From positions 1-63,128 of the forward strand of contig NZ_AKJS01000086.1 of the NCBI RefSeq assembly GCF_000282215.1: DNA of 63,128 nucleotides, in the 5' to 3' direction. Made by a program: the position numbers and the translations under genes. Positions 41,834-51,400 of the stretch are shown here, piece by piece (position 1 is the stretch's first letter; every line of letters begins with the position of its first letter). The notes beneath the pieces were generated by a model. That model saw nothing but the letters and a program-made list of their open reading frames with translations. It was not told the DNA's origin and did not search any database. This stretch comes from Pseudomonas sp. GM21. Lineage in GTDB: Bacteria > Pseudomonadota > Gammaproteobacteria > Pseudomonadales > Pseudomonadaceae.

Positions 41834-42831
41834 GTGAACAGATCGAGCCAGGCTCGCCGACTCACGCCGCCCAGCAACGCCAGCGCGCCAGCCAATTGGC
41901 CCAGGCCGTGCGCGGGGAATTGCAGAAAGCGGTGATCGGCCAGAACACGGTGATCGACGACGTCCTCACCGCGCTGATCGCAGGCGGTCATGTGCTGCTC
42001 GAAGGCGTACCGGGGTTGGGCAAGACATTGCTGGTGCGCGCCCTCGCCCGCTGCTTCGGCGGCGAATTCGCGCGCATCCAGTTCACGCCAGACCTGATGC
42101 CCAGCGATGTGACCGGGCACGCGGTCTACGACCTGAACACCGAGCAGTTCAAGCTGCGCAAAGGTCCTCTATTCACCAACCTGCTACTGGCCGACGAGAT
42201 CAACCGCGCCCCGGCGAAAACCCAGGCCGCGCTGCTCGAAGCCATGCAGGAACGCCAGGTCACCCTCGAAGGCCGTGCCTTGCCCATCGTGCAACCCTTC
42301 ATGGTGCTCGCCACGCAAAACCCGATCGAACAGGAAGGTACCTACCCCCTGCCCGAAGCCGAGCTCGACCGGTTCATGCTCAAGGTGCGCATGGATTACC
42401 CCGATGCCGAGCAGGAGCTGAACATGGTCCGCCAGGTCAGCCGTTCGACCCGCGCCGACATGCTCGATGTGCAACCGATGCGCACGGTGTTGCAGGCCAA
42501 GGACGTGCTGGCTCTGCAGCGTATTGCCAGTGATTTGCCGATGGACGATCAGGTGCTCGATTACGCCGTGCGCCTGGCCCGCAGCACCCGCACCTGGCCG
42601 GGGTTGACCCTCGGCGCCGGGCCTCGGGCATCCATTGCGTTGGTACGCTGCGCTCGAGCACGGGCGTTGTTGCGCGGTGGCGAATTCGTCATTCCGGATG
42701 ACATCAAAGGCTGCGCTTTGGCGGTGCTGCGCCATCGTGTACGCATTGCACCGGAGCTGGATATCGAAGGGCTGGACGTCGATCAGGTGCTCAAGCAACT
42801 GCTCGATCAAGTGCCGGCACCGCGCCTGTGA
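41830..42831 (+). CDS. MoxR-family AAA+ ATPase
   Basis: ATPase of 333 aa. Walker A is GVPGLGKTLLVRAL, Walker B LLLADEINRAPAKTQAALLEA, sensor 1 VLATQNPIEQEGTYPLPEAELDRF, with a sensor 2 Arg near LGAGPRASIALVRCARA. MoxR proteins act as chaperones that mature or remodel partners, usually with VWA proteins. The start ATG at 41830 overlaps the DUF4350 stop by four bases, and its end overlaps the DUF58 GTG start. Confidence 0.92.
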   Translation: MSEQIEPGSPTHAAQQRQRASQLAQAVRGELQKAVIGQNTVIDDVLTALIAGGHVLLEGVPGLGKTLLVRALARCFGGEFARIQFTPDLMPSDVTGHAVYDLNTEQFKLRKGPLFTNLLLADEINRAPAKTQAALLEAMQERQVTLEGRALPIVQPFMVLATQNPIEQEGTYPLPEAELDRFMLKVRMDYPDAEQELNMVRQVSRSTRADMLDVQPMRTVLQAKDVLALQRIASDLPMDDQVLDYAVRLARSTRTWPGLTLGAGPRASIALVRCARARALLRGGEFVIPDDIKGCALAVLRHRVRIAPELDIEGLDVDQVLKQLLDQVPAPRL

Positions 42832-44159
42832 AACCCTCGCGCCTGTTGCTGATCTGGCTCGCGATCCTGCTGGCCATCGGCATCGTGCTGGGCACCTTGC
42901 GTGCATTGGATATCGACGTTTCATCGACCCTGTTGTCGATCAACTGGGGATTGCTGCTGGCGTTGGTGGCATTGGCGATTCTCGACGCCATCCGCCTCAA
43001 GCGCCTGCCCTCGCCTCGTGTGCGACGGCAGATGCCCGGCAGTCTGGCGCTCGGCCGTTGGAGCGACGTGCGGCTGGAGGTCGAGCATGACTTTACGCAA
43101 CCACTCAACGCCGACATTTTCGATCATGTACCGGATGGCCTGAGCTTCGAAAACCTGCCGATCCGGGTAGAACTGCAACCCGGCCAACAGAGTGAAATTG
43201 GCTATCGGCTGCGTCCACTCAAGCGCGGTCACTTCAGCTTCGATCACTGCGAAATCAGCCTGCCGAGCCCCTTGGGTTTATGGTCCGACAAACGCCTGCT
43301 GAACGTGGTCGACAGCACCCGTGTCTACCCTGATTTCGCTCGCCTCTACGGCGGCGAACTGCTGGCGGTGGATAACTGGCTCAGCCAATTGGGCGTGCGC
43401 CAGCAGCAACGTCGCGGGTTGGGTCTGGAGTTTCATCAACTGCGCGAGTTTCGTGAAGGCGACAGCCTGCGCCAGATCGACTGGAAAGCCACGGCACGCC
43501 AGCGCACGCCGATTGCCCGTGAGTATCAAGACGAGCGTGACCAGCAAATCATCTTCATGCTCGACTGCGGTCGGCGCATGCGCAGTCAGGACGGCGAACT
43601 CGCGCATTTCGATCACGCCCTCAACGCGTGCCTGTTGCTCAGCTATGTCGCCCTGCGCCAGGGTGATGCGGTGGGCTTGAGTACGTTCGCCAGTGACCGC
43701 GCGCATTACCTGGCCCCGGTCAAAGGCACTGGCCAATTGAACGTTTTGCTCAACAGCGTGTACGACCTCGACAGTACCCAACGCCCCGCCGATTACCAGG
43801 CCGCGGCCACTCAGTTGTTGGCCCGACAAAAACGTCGGGCACTGGTGGTGCTGGTGACCAACCTGCGCGATGAAGACGATGAAGAACTGCTGACTGCCAT
43901 CAAACGCCTGAGCAAGCAACATCGGGTGTTGGTGGCGAGTCTGCGCGAAGACTTGCTCGATAACCTTCGGCACTTGCCGGTGCAAACCTTGCCGGAGGCG
44001 TTGGCCTATTGCGGGGCGGTGGATTATTTGAATGCCCGGGCGGAGCTCCATGAGCGGTTGAGTGCTCATGGAGTGCCAGTGGTGGATGCTCGGCCCTCAG
44101 AATTGGGGGCCGAGTTGGTGACGCGGTATCTAAGCTGGAAAAGGGCCGGCGTAATTTAA
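42828..44159 (+). CDS. DUF58 protein (degenerate VWA-like)
   Basis: Protein of 443 aa with two N-terminal membrane helices (about 4-24 and 33-50) and the DUF58 core GLEFHQLREFREGDSLRQIDWKATAR, followed by a VWA-like fold (IIFMLDCGRRMRSQD) in which the metal-site DxSxS motif reads DCGRR, so metal binding is probably lost. It starts with GTG 42828-42830, overlapping moxR by four bases, and closes the operon. DUF58 proteins pair with MoxR ATPases. Only 40 bases separate it from the convergent Ig-repeat gene. Confidence 0.87.
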   Translation: MKPSRLLLIWLAILLAIGIVLGTLRALDIDVSSTLLSINWGLLLALVALAILDAIRLKRLPSPRVRRQMPGSLALGRWSDVRLEVEHDFTQPLNADIFDHVPDGLSFENLPIRVELQPGQQSEIGYRLRPLKRGHFSFDHCEISLPSPLGLWSDKRLLNVVDSTRVYPDFARLYGGELLAVDNWLSQLGVRQQQRRGLGLEFHQLREFREGDSLRQIDWKATARQRTPIAREYQDERDQQIIFMLDCGRRMRSQDGELAHFDHALNACLLLSYVALRQGDAVGLSTFASDRAHYLAPVKGTGQLNVLLNSVYDLDSTQRPADYQAAATQLLARQKRRALVVLVTNLRDEDDEELLTAIKRLSKQHRVLVASLREDLLDNLRHLPVQTLPEALAYCGAVDYLNARAELHERLSAHGVPVVDARPSELGAELVTRYLSWKRAGVI

Positions 44160-44199
44160 CGATCTCTCTCTTCGCAGTCGGCCGTCGAATCATTCATTT

Positions 44200-47100
44200 T
44201 TAGATTCGAAACCTTACTTCATATAGGTAGTTAGTCGCACCTATCAAAATCCCAGGAAAAAGAGTGCCAAAAGTCTGCGAGACATGAATTTTGGCAATGC
44301 CGTCAGCCCCTGTAATCGTAGGTTCAAGTACCAAGTCATCAACACGCCAGAAGACCGTTTTCCCTGCAATCGGTGTCATGTGACCATCTGTAATGAATGC
44401 CTCGAAATATCCATTCCCTAGCCTGCCAACGCGCGTGATTCGCGGCGCATCCAGGCCGACCACTTCAACTTCAATAGATTTCGACTGTGGGTAATCAGCC
44501 AGGGAAGCAGTGAGAGGAAAGACACCAATTGCACTCGATTTAATGGTTGCTTGGGATTTCCCCGTCAAGTAAGTGATAGTAGAAGGCACCGTTGCCCCCT
44601 GGAAAGTCCAATCAATCGTGATTCCGGGCCAACCTTTTCCATCATTCGATGCAACCACTAATACCTCAGCGTAAATAGAATGATCCAAATGAACCACATA
44701 ATTTGCGTCTAATTTTTCAATTACCGGCACAACACCTTCCACCGTAAACACCACCAACGCTGTATCCCAGCCTCCCTCGCCGCCACGTACCGAAGCCGTT
44801 AACACCTTTTCACCAGGTGTCTCAACCCTGAAAGCTACCGTCGCCCTTCCCTCTGCATTAGTCGAAGTCGGCGTAAGCCAAACATCATCAATCTCCCACA
44901 TGACCTCAACATCATCGAGCGGCAGACCACTTAGGCTCGACACAATGGTGACCTGAGCCTCGACCTCATCTCCCGGATAAGTACCTGGACGGGTGATGAT
45001 AAATTCGCTGATTTTACGTGGATCATTCACCTCGAATGGCAATGAAACCAACTGCGCGTAGATTCCATCCCCCACTATTGCCGTCAGCTCAACCATTCCT
45101 GAAGTAGTCGGAACAAAGCGTACTTTTGCCACACCGTAAAAGTCGGTCACTGAAGTCACAACCCCAAGATCAGGACTACGCCACGTCACCGTCCACCCCA
45201 CCATCGCCTTGCCACTGATGACAGACACTACGGTGACCTGCCCAAAAAATTCCTGCCCCCAATCCAGCGTCTGATCAACGCTGCTGTGCCCGATGATTTT
45301 CACCACCTGTGCACCTTCCCCCAATGACATCGCGTTCGCTGGCGAAAGACTCGCCAGTCGCTGCGATGACAATCGCAACGCAAAACTTGCGTCCTTCTGA
45401 TCGCCCACCTTGAACGTGTACTGCAAGCCCACGTCGTAAAACATGCGTGACACCCCCAACGCTGCCGGTAAAAACTGGATACCCAGTTCGCCAGGCCCGG
45501 TCCCCGTCATACCGAGCGTCAAGACACGATCAAACAACGGGCTGTTCTGAGGAGCGAACAGCTTAAAGGTGTGCTCACCCTTACGACGCGGGAAGTAGGT
45601 CTTTTCACCCCAGGCGTGAGCCGGTCCGCCGTCAAACCTGACCGACAGCCCCTCCCACGGATCGCTTGCCAGTGCCGTAACCCCCATCGCGCGTTTATCT
45701 TCAAAGCTGTCGAAAGCACTGATCACCAACGCCTGAATTTCATGTGCCCCATCGATTACCGGCGAAAAATCAATACCGGACCAACCTTCGTTATCGGTAT
45801 GCACCACCCTTGGCCCCTGCGGCGTCGTCCATGTCACGGGCACCTGATTCACAGCGTGCCGGGTGAAATGAGAGAACACCTGAACCCACTGCCACGCAGA
45901 TTCCTGACCCACCACCGGATCCACCGGCGACTCGCGACACGCCTCGATCCTGATTTTGTTGTGCGCCAGCAGCATCGGCTTGGCGCTGGCAACGAAGTTC
46001 AACAGAGGCAATGCCAGGGCCAGGGCAAAGTCGCCTGGTGTCTGACTGGCGGTGAAGTCCAGCGTCCAGGTCACGCCCCCATCGCTCAGGTTTTGCCGCA
46101 GGTTCAGGGCAGGTTGAACGGTTGCTCCCAGCTGATCGGCCGGCGTCCCCAACCACGTCAGCAAAGATTCCAGCCCCACCAACGGGCTCAGCGCATTGGG
46201 CAACACGTTAAAACGATGAATCGCACCCAGGCAGGGATAGAACGCCTGACCGTCCAGCGCTGCCGGAATCTGATCCAGCATCAGGCTCACTTCTTCCGTC
46301 AGATCCCCGGACATCAAGCGCCCGGACAGCTCTCGAACGGTTAATTCGCCTTCAAGGCGTAGCTCCAGCTCAAACAGACTGCTGAGGCTGTCATACGCTT
46401 GAGAGAACAGTATCCATTCCACACCTGCTGCCGCGAGAGGCTTCAGCACACCAACTTCGGCGAGCTCCAGCCCGATTTCCGGTTTGCTACCTCGCCAGTG
46501 CAAACTGATGTTTTTGCCAACCCACGCACTGCCAGCGACCGGCACAACCTTCAAGGTATGTGTCTGGCCACGCCGACACACCACGCCGAGCGTATTGCGC
46601 TCGACTTCAACCGTATCCAGCAGGAACTTGACTTCACTCTTCCAGGGGCTGGTCGCAATTGCCTTCACATTAAAAGGCTGTTCAATCGCAACGGCCTCGG
46701 CATGGGCCTTGATGCTGGCCGTGACAACCTGATCCCCGGCGACGTTCGGCGTATACGGCACACTGGCCCAGCCACCGGCACCGGATCGGGTCGAAATCGT
46801 GCCCTCAGGGGTTAGCCAGTCCACCAGCGCGTTAATCACCGGCTCACCGTCGCCTCTGCCCACCTCATGCAGCACCTGCACCCGCAACAGCACGCTTTCG
46901 TTTTCATCCACCACTGGAAACTTGTTGGCCTCGCGCACCTCGCCGACCTTGACCAGATTGCGCGCCAGTGACATGGTTTTTTTCGGTGAAGGCAGCAGCA
47001 GCTTCGAGCAGACCAGCGCCAGATAAAACCAACCGTCAAGACGATCCTCGCTCGTCAGGTTCCAGGCCATTTCGCGGCCGATGACCGGCACCGAATGCTC

Positions 47101-48480
47101 AAGCGCCGGGCTGACAATAACCCCCAGTTGCTCATGGGAATCACCGCTCCAGCGCAACAACAGTTCCGTGCCAAGCAACGGGCTGTCTGCGGCCAGTTTT
47201 ATCGTCACGGGATAATCCGAGCCCCGATTGGGATAGCCGGTTTTTTCCTCCCAACGCTTCTCATCGCCATCGACGACCGCCAATACGTCTTTCCACGGAT
47301 CCGTCGCCAATACCCGGACGTCTAACGACTGAGTGACCACACCAGCGGCGTAATAGGGGCTATCGACAGAGGCCTGAATAACAACGTTGCCATGTGCCTG
47401 CGGTTCAAAATCGAAGTAAGCCCAGCCTTGGTCATTCGTGACGCCAACGCCTTTCACCCCTTGGCCGGCAAGTGTCCAGGTCACCGTTCGCCCGCTGAGG
47501 GACTGGCCGGTGTAGTACGACGCCACTTGCACACCCAGACGCACACGCTGTTCGTATTCAAGCACCGGGTAATACGCCGCCTCAAGCACCTCACGAAACA
47601 CCAATCGATGATGTCCCAGCGACACATTCACCGGGTAAGGCTCGGCCGTGTACTGATTAAGCAGGTTCATCGAGAACAGGTAGGGCTCTTCATCGCCGAT
47701 CAACGGGCAATCAAGCTGCCAACGATCCTCCAGCGGATGATCCACGCCCCAGTCCGGCACTGCGACAACCGCGCCAAACGGATTGTCGTCACTGCTTAAC
47801 GCTGCCTGGGTGTCCCGCCAGGCATTGTCTGGTGCAGGGAGGAATTTCAACCGGTGAGCCAGGCTCGCGGAGGCCCCCTGGCACATGTACAGCGTCGCAT
47901 CAGGTGACACCGGTTCTTCATCCAGCATCAGGCCTTGCATCACCGCTGGCTCCAGATGCAATTGGAGATTGATACGGGTGATGCAGATGCCCGAGATGGG
48001 GTCATTGGGGGCATTGGCCGGGCTGGACACGTCGACAGTGAGGGTGTCCCCGGCACTGAATGGCAGCGCCAGTTCAACTCTGTACTTGATCGGATTGAAC
48101 TCCAGCGGCTGACCGTTCCTCAGCCGCGCCTGATCCTCCTCGACATCCCGTGATGCACCCGGCGGCAACAGGATTTCCAATGTTTCTTGCTGCCCATCGA
48201 TGCTGATTTTCAGCTTGCCCGCTTCGGTGTGCCGTGTCTCGCACCAGAAACTGAGGACATAGCGCGCTTGCTCAATGGGATCCTTTGGGACCTCCAACGA
48301 CTGACTGACCGAAGACTTGTTTCCAGACTTCAGTAAAGTAATAAATGCGTGTTCATGGAATTCACTTGCTCTACTCAACCAGCTTTGATTTTCCTCACCT
48401 TTCTTCCAATGGGAAAACCCCTGCTCGAAATCGCCATTGCGGATCAGACTTTCATTGGCCTGGATGATCGGTTCATTCAT
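44200..48480 (-). CDS. Giant Ig-repeat protein of the Tc-like locus (1426 aa)
   Basis: Last gene of the Tc-like unit, starting ATG 48478-48480, eight bases inside the TcaB-like gene. Residues about 8-180 look like a jelly-roll carbohydrate-binding module (LIRNGDFEQGFSHWKKGE at the start). A module of about 110 residues then recurs five times (about 185, 390, 610, 740 and 940), with patterns such as SPLLGTELLLRWSG and EQLGVIVSPAL and junctions reading DPWKD, SPWKS or DPWEG. Invasin/Big_1-type Ig domains alternate with it (about 290, 515, 860) and run on in tandem from about 1065 to the end (pattern TDNEGWSGIDFSP). There is no signal peptide, enzyme motif or membrane helix. A receptor-binding or structural partner of the toxin is inferred. 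The last kilobase of the gene looks AT-richer than the middle. Confidence 0.8.
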   Translation of the reverse strand: MNEPIIQANESLIRNGDFEQGFSHWKKGEENQSWLSRASEFHEHAFITLLKSGNKSSVSQSLEVPKDPIEQARYVLSFWCETRHTEAGKLKISIDGQQETLEILLPPGASRDVEEDQARLRNGQPLEFNPIKYRVELALPFSAGDTLTVDVSSPANAPNDPISGICITRINLQLHLEPAVMQGLMLDEEPVSPDATLYMCQGASASLAHRLKFLPAPDNAWRDTQAALSSDDNPFGAVVAVPDWGVDHPLEDRWQLDCPLIGDEEPYLFSMNLLNQYTAEPYPVNVSLGHHRLVFREVLEAAYYPVLEYEQRVRLGVQVASYYTGQSLSGRTVTWTLAGQGVKGVGVTNDQGWAYFDFEPQAHGNVVIQASVDSPYYAAGVVTQSLDVRVLATDPWKDVLAVVDGDEKRWEEKTGYPNRGSDYPVTIKLAADSPLLGTELLLRWSGDSHEQLGVIVSPALEHSVPVIGREMAWNLTSEDRLDGWFYLALVCSKLLLPSPKKTMSLARNLVKVGEVREANKFPVVDENESVLLRVQVLHEVGRGDGEPVINALVDWLTPEGTISTRSGAGGWASVPYTPNVAGDQVVTASIKAHAEAVAIEQPFNVKAIATSPWKSEVKFLLDTVEVERNTLGVVCRRGQTHTLKVVPVAGSAWVGKNISLHWRGSKPEIGLELAEVGVLKPLAAAGVEWILFSQAYDSLSSLFELELRLEGELTVRELSGRLMSGDLTEEVSLMLDQIPAALDGQAFYPCLGAIHRFNVLPNALSPLVGLESLLTWLGTPADQLGATVQPALNLRQNLSDGGVTWTLDFTASQTPGDFALALALPLLNFVASAKPMLLAHNKIRIEACRESPVDPVVGQESAWQWVQVFSHFTRHAVNQVPVTWTTPQGPRVVHTDNEGWSGIDFSPVIDGAHEIQALVISAFDSFEDKRAMGVTALASDPWEGLSVRFDGGPAHAWGEKTYFPRRKGEHTFKLFAPQNSPLFDRVLTLGMTGTGPGELGIQFLPAALGVSRMFYDVGLQYTFKVGDQKDASFALRLSSQRLASLSPANAMSLGEGAQVVKIIGHSSVDQTLDWGQEFFGQVTVVSVISGKAMVGWTVTWRSPDLGVVTSVTDFYGVAKVRFVPTTSGMVELTAIVGDGIYAQLVSLPFEVNDPRKISEFIITRPGTYPGDEVEAQVTIVSSLSGLPLDDVEVMWEIDDVWLTPTSTNAEGRATVAFRVETPGEKVLTASVRGGEGGWDTALVVFTVEGVVPVIEKLDANYVVHLDHSIYAEVLVVASNDGKGWPGITIDWTFQGATVPSTITYLTGKSQATIKSSAIGVFPLTASLADYPQSKSIEVEVVGLDAPRITRVGRLGNGYFEAFITDGHMTPIAGKTVFWRVDDLVLEPTITGADGIAKIHVSQTFGTLFPGILIGATNYLYEVRFRI

Positions 48481-51400
48481 GACGGACGGCTCCTTCGACG
48501 CTTGGGTTTTGCTCCGGGTTTTCAGCTTGGGTTACCAGGTCTTCGACGGTTCGCGCGAAGGTTGGCTTGCCGGCTTTGGCCGTAAAACGGATCCGCAGAA
48601 TGATGTCCGTCAACGTCAGCAGCATGGCGTGCTGCGACGCTTTCGTCGGCCGTGGAAAATTCATCGTCCAGCGCGACACTGCCCCGGTGTTTTCGAAGGG
48701 GTTGAGCAACCCTTCATCAGGTTTCATGGCCGTCATGCCGTTATCGGCAATCCCCATCGACAAGACGATTTGTTGACCGCTGCGCAGGTTGACCTGCACA
48801 TCGGCCGGGCCTGTGGCACCGTCCGGGTTGTGCAAATACCTCACAGACTGACTCGATGCCTTGGTCGCTATCATGCTGCTGATCTGCAGCAAGGTTGCTT
48901 GTACATTTTTGTAAGGGCCGGTCAGCACCGGCAGATCGACCTCGATCGAGCTGATTTTTCGGCAGTAATGCCCCGGATGATCGCGATCGAACAGCAGCTG
49001 GGTAAGCTTGAATTCCAGTGTCCCCCGGTCCTGCAACTGCTGCAGCGCAGACGTCCAATTGTCGATCCCCACTTGCGGTTCGACCTTGTCGTCGAACAAT
49101 TGCCGCAAGGATACGGTTTTGACCAACTCCAACCGACGCTCATGGCGTTGCAGGTATTCACGCTCCATGCGCAACAAATGCCCACGCAGGTGTTCGCCTG
49201 CGGTCAAGCCGTGACGGTTATCCAGCCAGACCTGGGGCAAGGTGAGATTCGCGTCGTAATCGCCGGTTTCCGCGTTCAACGAAGCCTGGGCGTTGAGGCA
49301 CAAACTGACGACCGCATCGTACGCCTGATAGTGCAGGGCCTTGAACTGGCCCAGCAACCAGCCGAACAGTTCGGCATTGGTCGCACGCTTCTTGAGGAAG
49401 TTGTAAACCGTCAGCGCCTGGCTGTTGGCCGTGAGGGTCTGCTGCAGGCTGGCTTTGGCCGCCTCGACGGCATGCTTTTGAGCGCCGATCTGCTCATCGA
49501 TCGCCCGGATCTCCGCGGCTGCTTGATTGCGCTGCAGCGCCCATTCGTTACGGCGACGGCGGTAAGCTTCGGTGGTGGCTTGTTTGTCCGCGTCCAGTTG
49601 CTTGACCGCCGAAGCGATGTCCAATCCGAAGCACACCGCATTGATGATTTCGTCGGGGCGAAATCCACCATTGGCCAATCCGAACACATTGGGCAGAGCA
49701 GCCAGCGCCCCGGCTGCGGGCTTGATGCTTGAGGACACCAGTGACAGTTTTTTTGACTCCTGCAGACTTTCCATGACCTCGTATTCAACCGCCGACACAT
49801 TTTCGTCATAGAGTGCCGCATAGGCATCGGCCCGATCCGCCGCCACGGCCCGGCTTTGCTCCAGCGCGAGCACATTCGCCTTTAACTGGTCGATGGCATA
49901 TTCCTGCACGGTCTGGGCATAGGTGCCCAGTTTCACCAGATGGTCTTGCTGCATTTCTTCCTGCTCGATCCGATCCCGCTGCTCAAGCAAGCGCAGCACC
50001 TGGCTGCCGTATTCCTGCAGGGTTTGCACGGCACGCAACGCCGCCTCGAACATCACGCGCCAACGGAAAGCACCGACCACCAGACGTCCGCCCATGGGTC
50101 TCGGTGCGCCAATGCCCCCGGCCGCCAGGTCTTGCAACAATTGATTGGGATCGGTGGGAGAGCTGAAAAGCGGGATCTCCCTCGGCTTGCCGTCGAGGGT
50201 GAGATTATTGCGCAGGTTATGCAGGCGTTGGCCGGGCAAGTCGTACATCGCAAGCAACTGGTCATTGATCGGGAATTTGAAAGGATTGTTCGCCAGTAAC
50301 CCGAGCTCGGGCGGTTCGTCGGCGCCGGCAGGAAAGTCCGCCAGGCTGAACCCGAGGGTTTGTTCAAACTGCTCAAGCGCTGGTCGCGACCGGCTCTTGG
50401 TCAAAAGGCCCTCCACCGTATCGGTTTCCCAACGGTTCACTGTGCGCACCGTGGGGGCCTTACCCATGAAGAATTCGGCCTGGACGTAACACAACTTGGC
50501 GGCTACCAGGCTGTCACGGGTGAGCTGGCGGTAATACCAATCGCCCCAGGCCACAAGGTTCTTGACGTATTCAGTAAACACCAGAATCTGGAAATGGTAG
50601 GGCGCGGAATAGCCGATGGCGTCCGGATCGGTCGGTGCGCGGGTTTCGAAGCCCACATTGCCTATGACGACGTTCAATGGCCGGCAGCGCCAGTAAAGCG
50701 GTTTGGAATCTACCGGTTTTGTAATGTCCGCCGGCGCTTGCGGATCAAACAGATAATGCAGCCATTTTTGCGCCTCCAGAAAACGATCTTCAGTGCGCAG
50801 GCGCGTTGAGACCAGATGAGGCAAATGAAAAAACAGCTCCCAGAAAAACAAACCATTGGCACCGTTGAATGCGCCGTTCGGCTCGCTGATCGTTGCAGAA
50901 CCGGGGGGCGGTTCCGACAGAAACTGGGTGTCCCAATCCAGTACGGCATCCACGGAAATACTGGAGCGTTGCACCAGCTCGGGGCCGAACAGCGAATTCA
51001 GACGGGTGAATTCAAGCGTCCAGTCTGGCTGGTTGAAAGCAATAAACTGCGCGGCATCGGAAGTGTTTTTCAGCAGTGTCGCCGGGTTGAAGTCCGTTAC
51101 GTTGGCAATCGTCAATGCAAATTCTTTAACTCCATATCCAGTCAGGGCATTGCCAAAAGTAAAGGTCGGCGCCCCCCATGCACCTTTCCCCCGCTTGAAG
51201 ACTTGCCATTCGGTGCCCCAGCCACCGGCAAGTGGCTTGGAGGTTTTAATCGGTGCCGGGTCGCCTTCGGCTGGGTTTTTCAACGTCAATTGCAATTCAA
51301 CGTTACTGGTACTGGTATGACCCGTGGGCCTCAAAAGTCTCTGGACAATCAGCACATCGTAGATACCGTCGCGAAACGCCACGGCCTGCACATCCAGGTA

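Noticed and set aside
48437..49732. Open frames of 400-540 codons on the plus strand across the Tc-like genes (also 50816-52435 and 52626-54245)
   Set aside because: All lie antisense to TcaA/TcaB-like genes with strong similarity to toxin subunits; none has a ribosome binding site or known domain.
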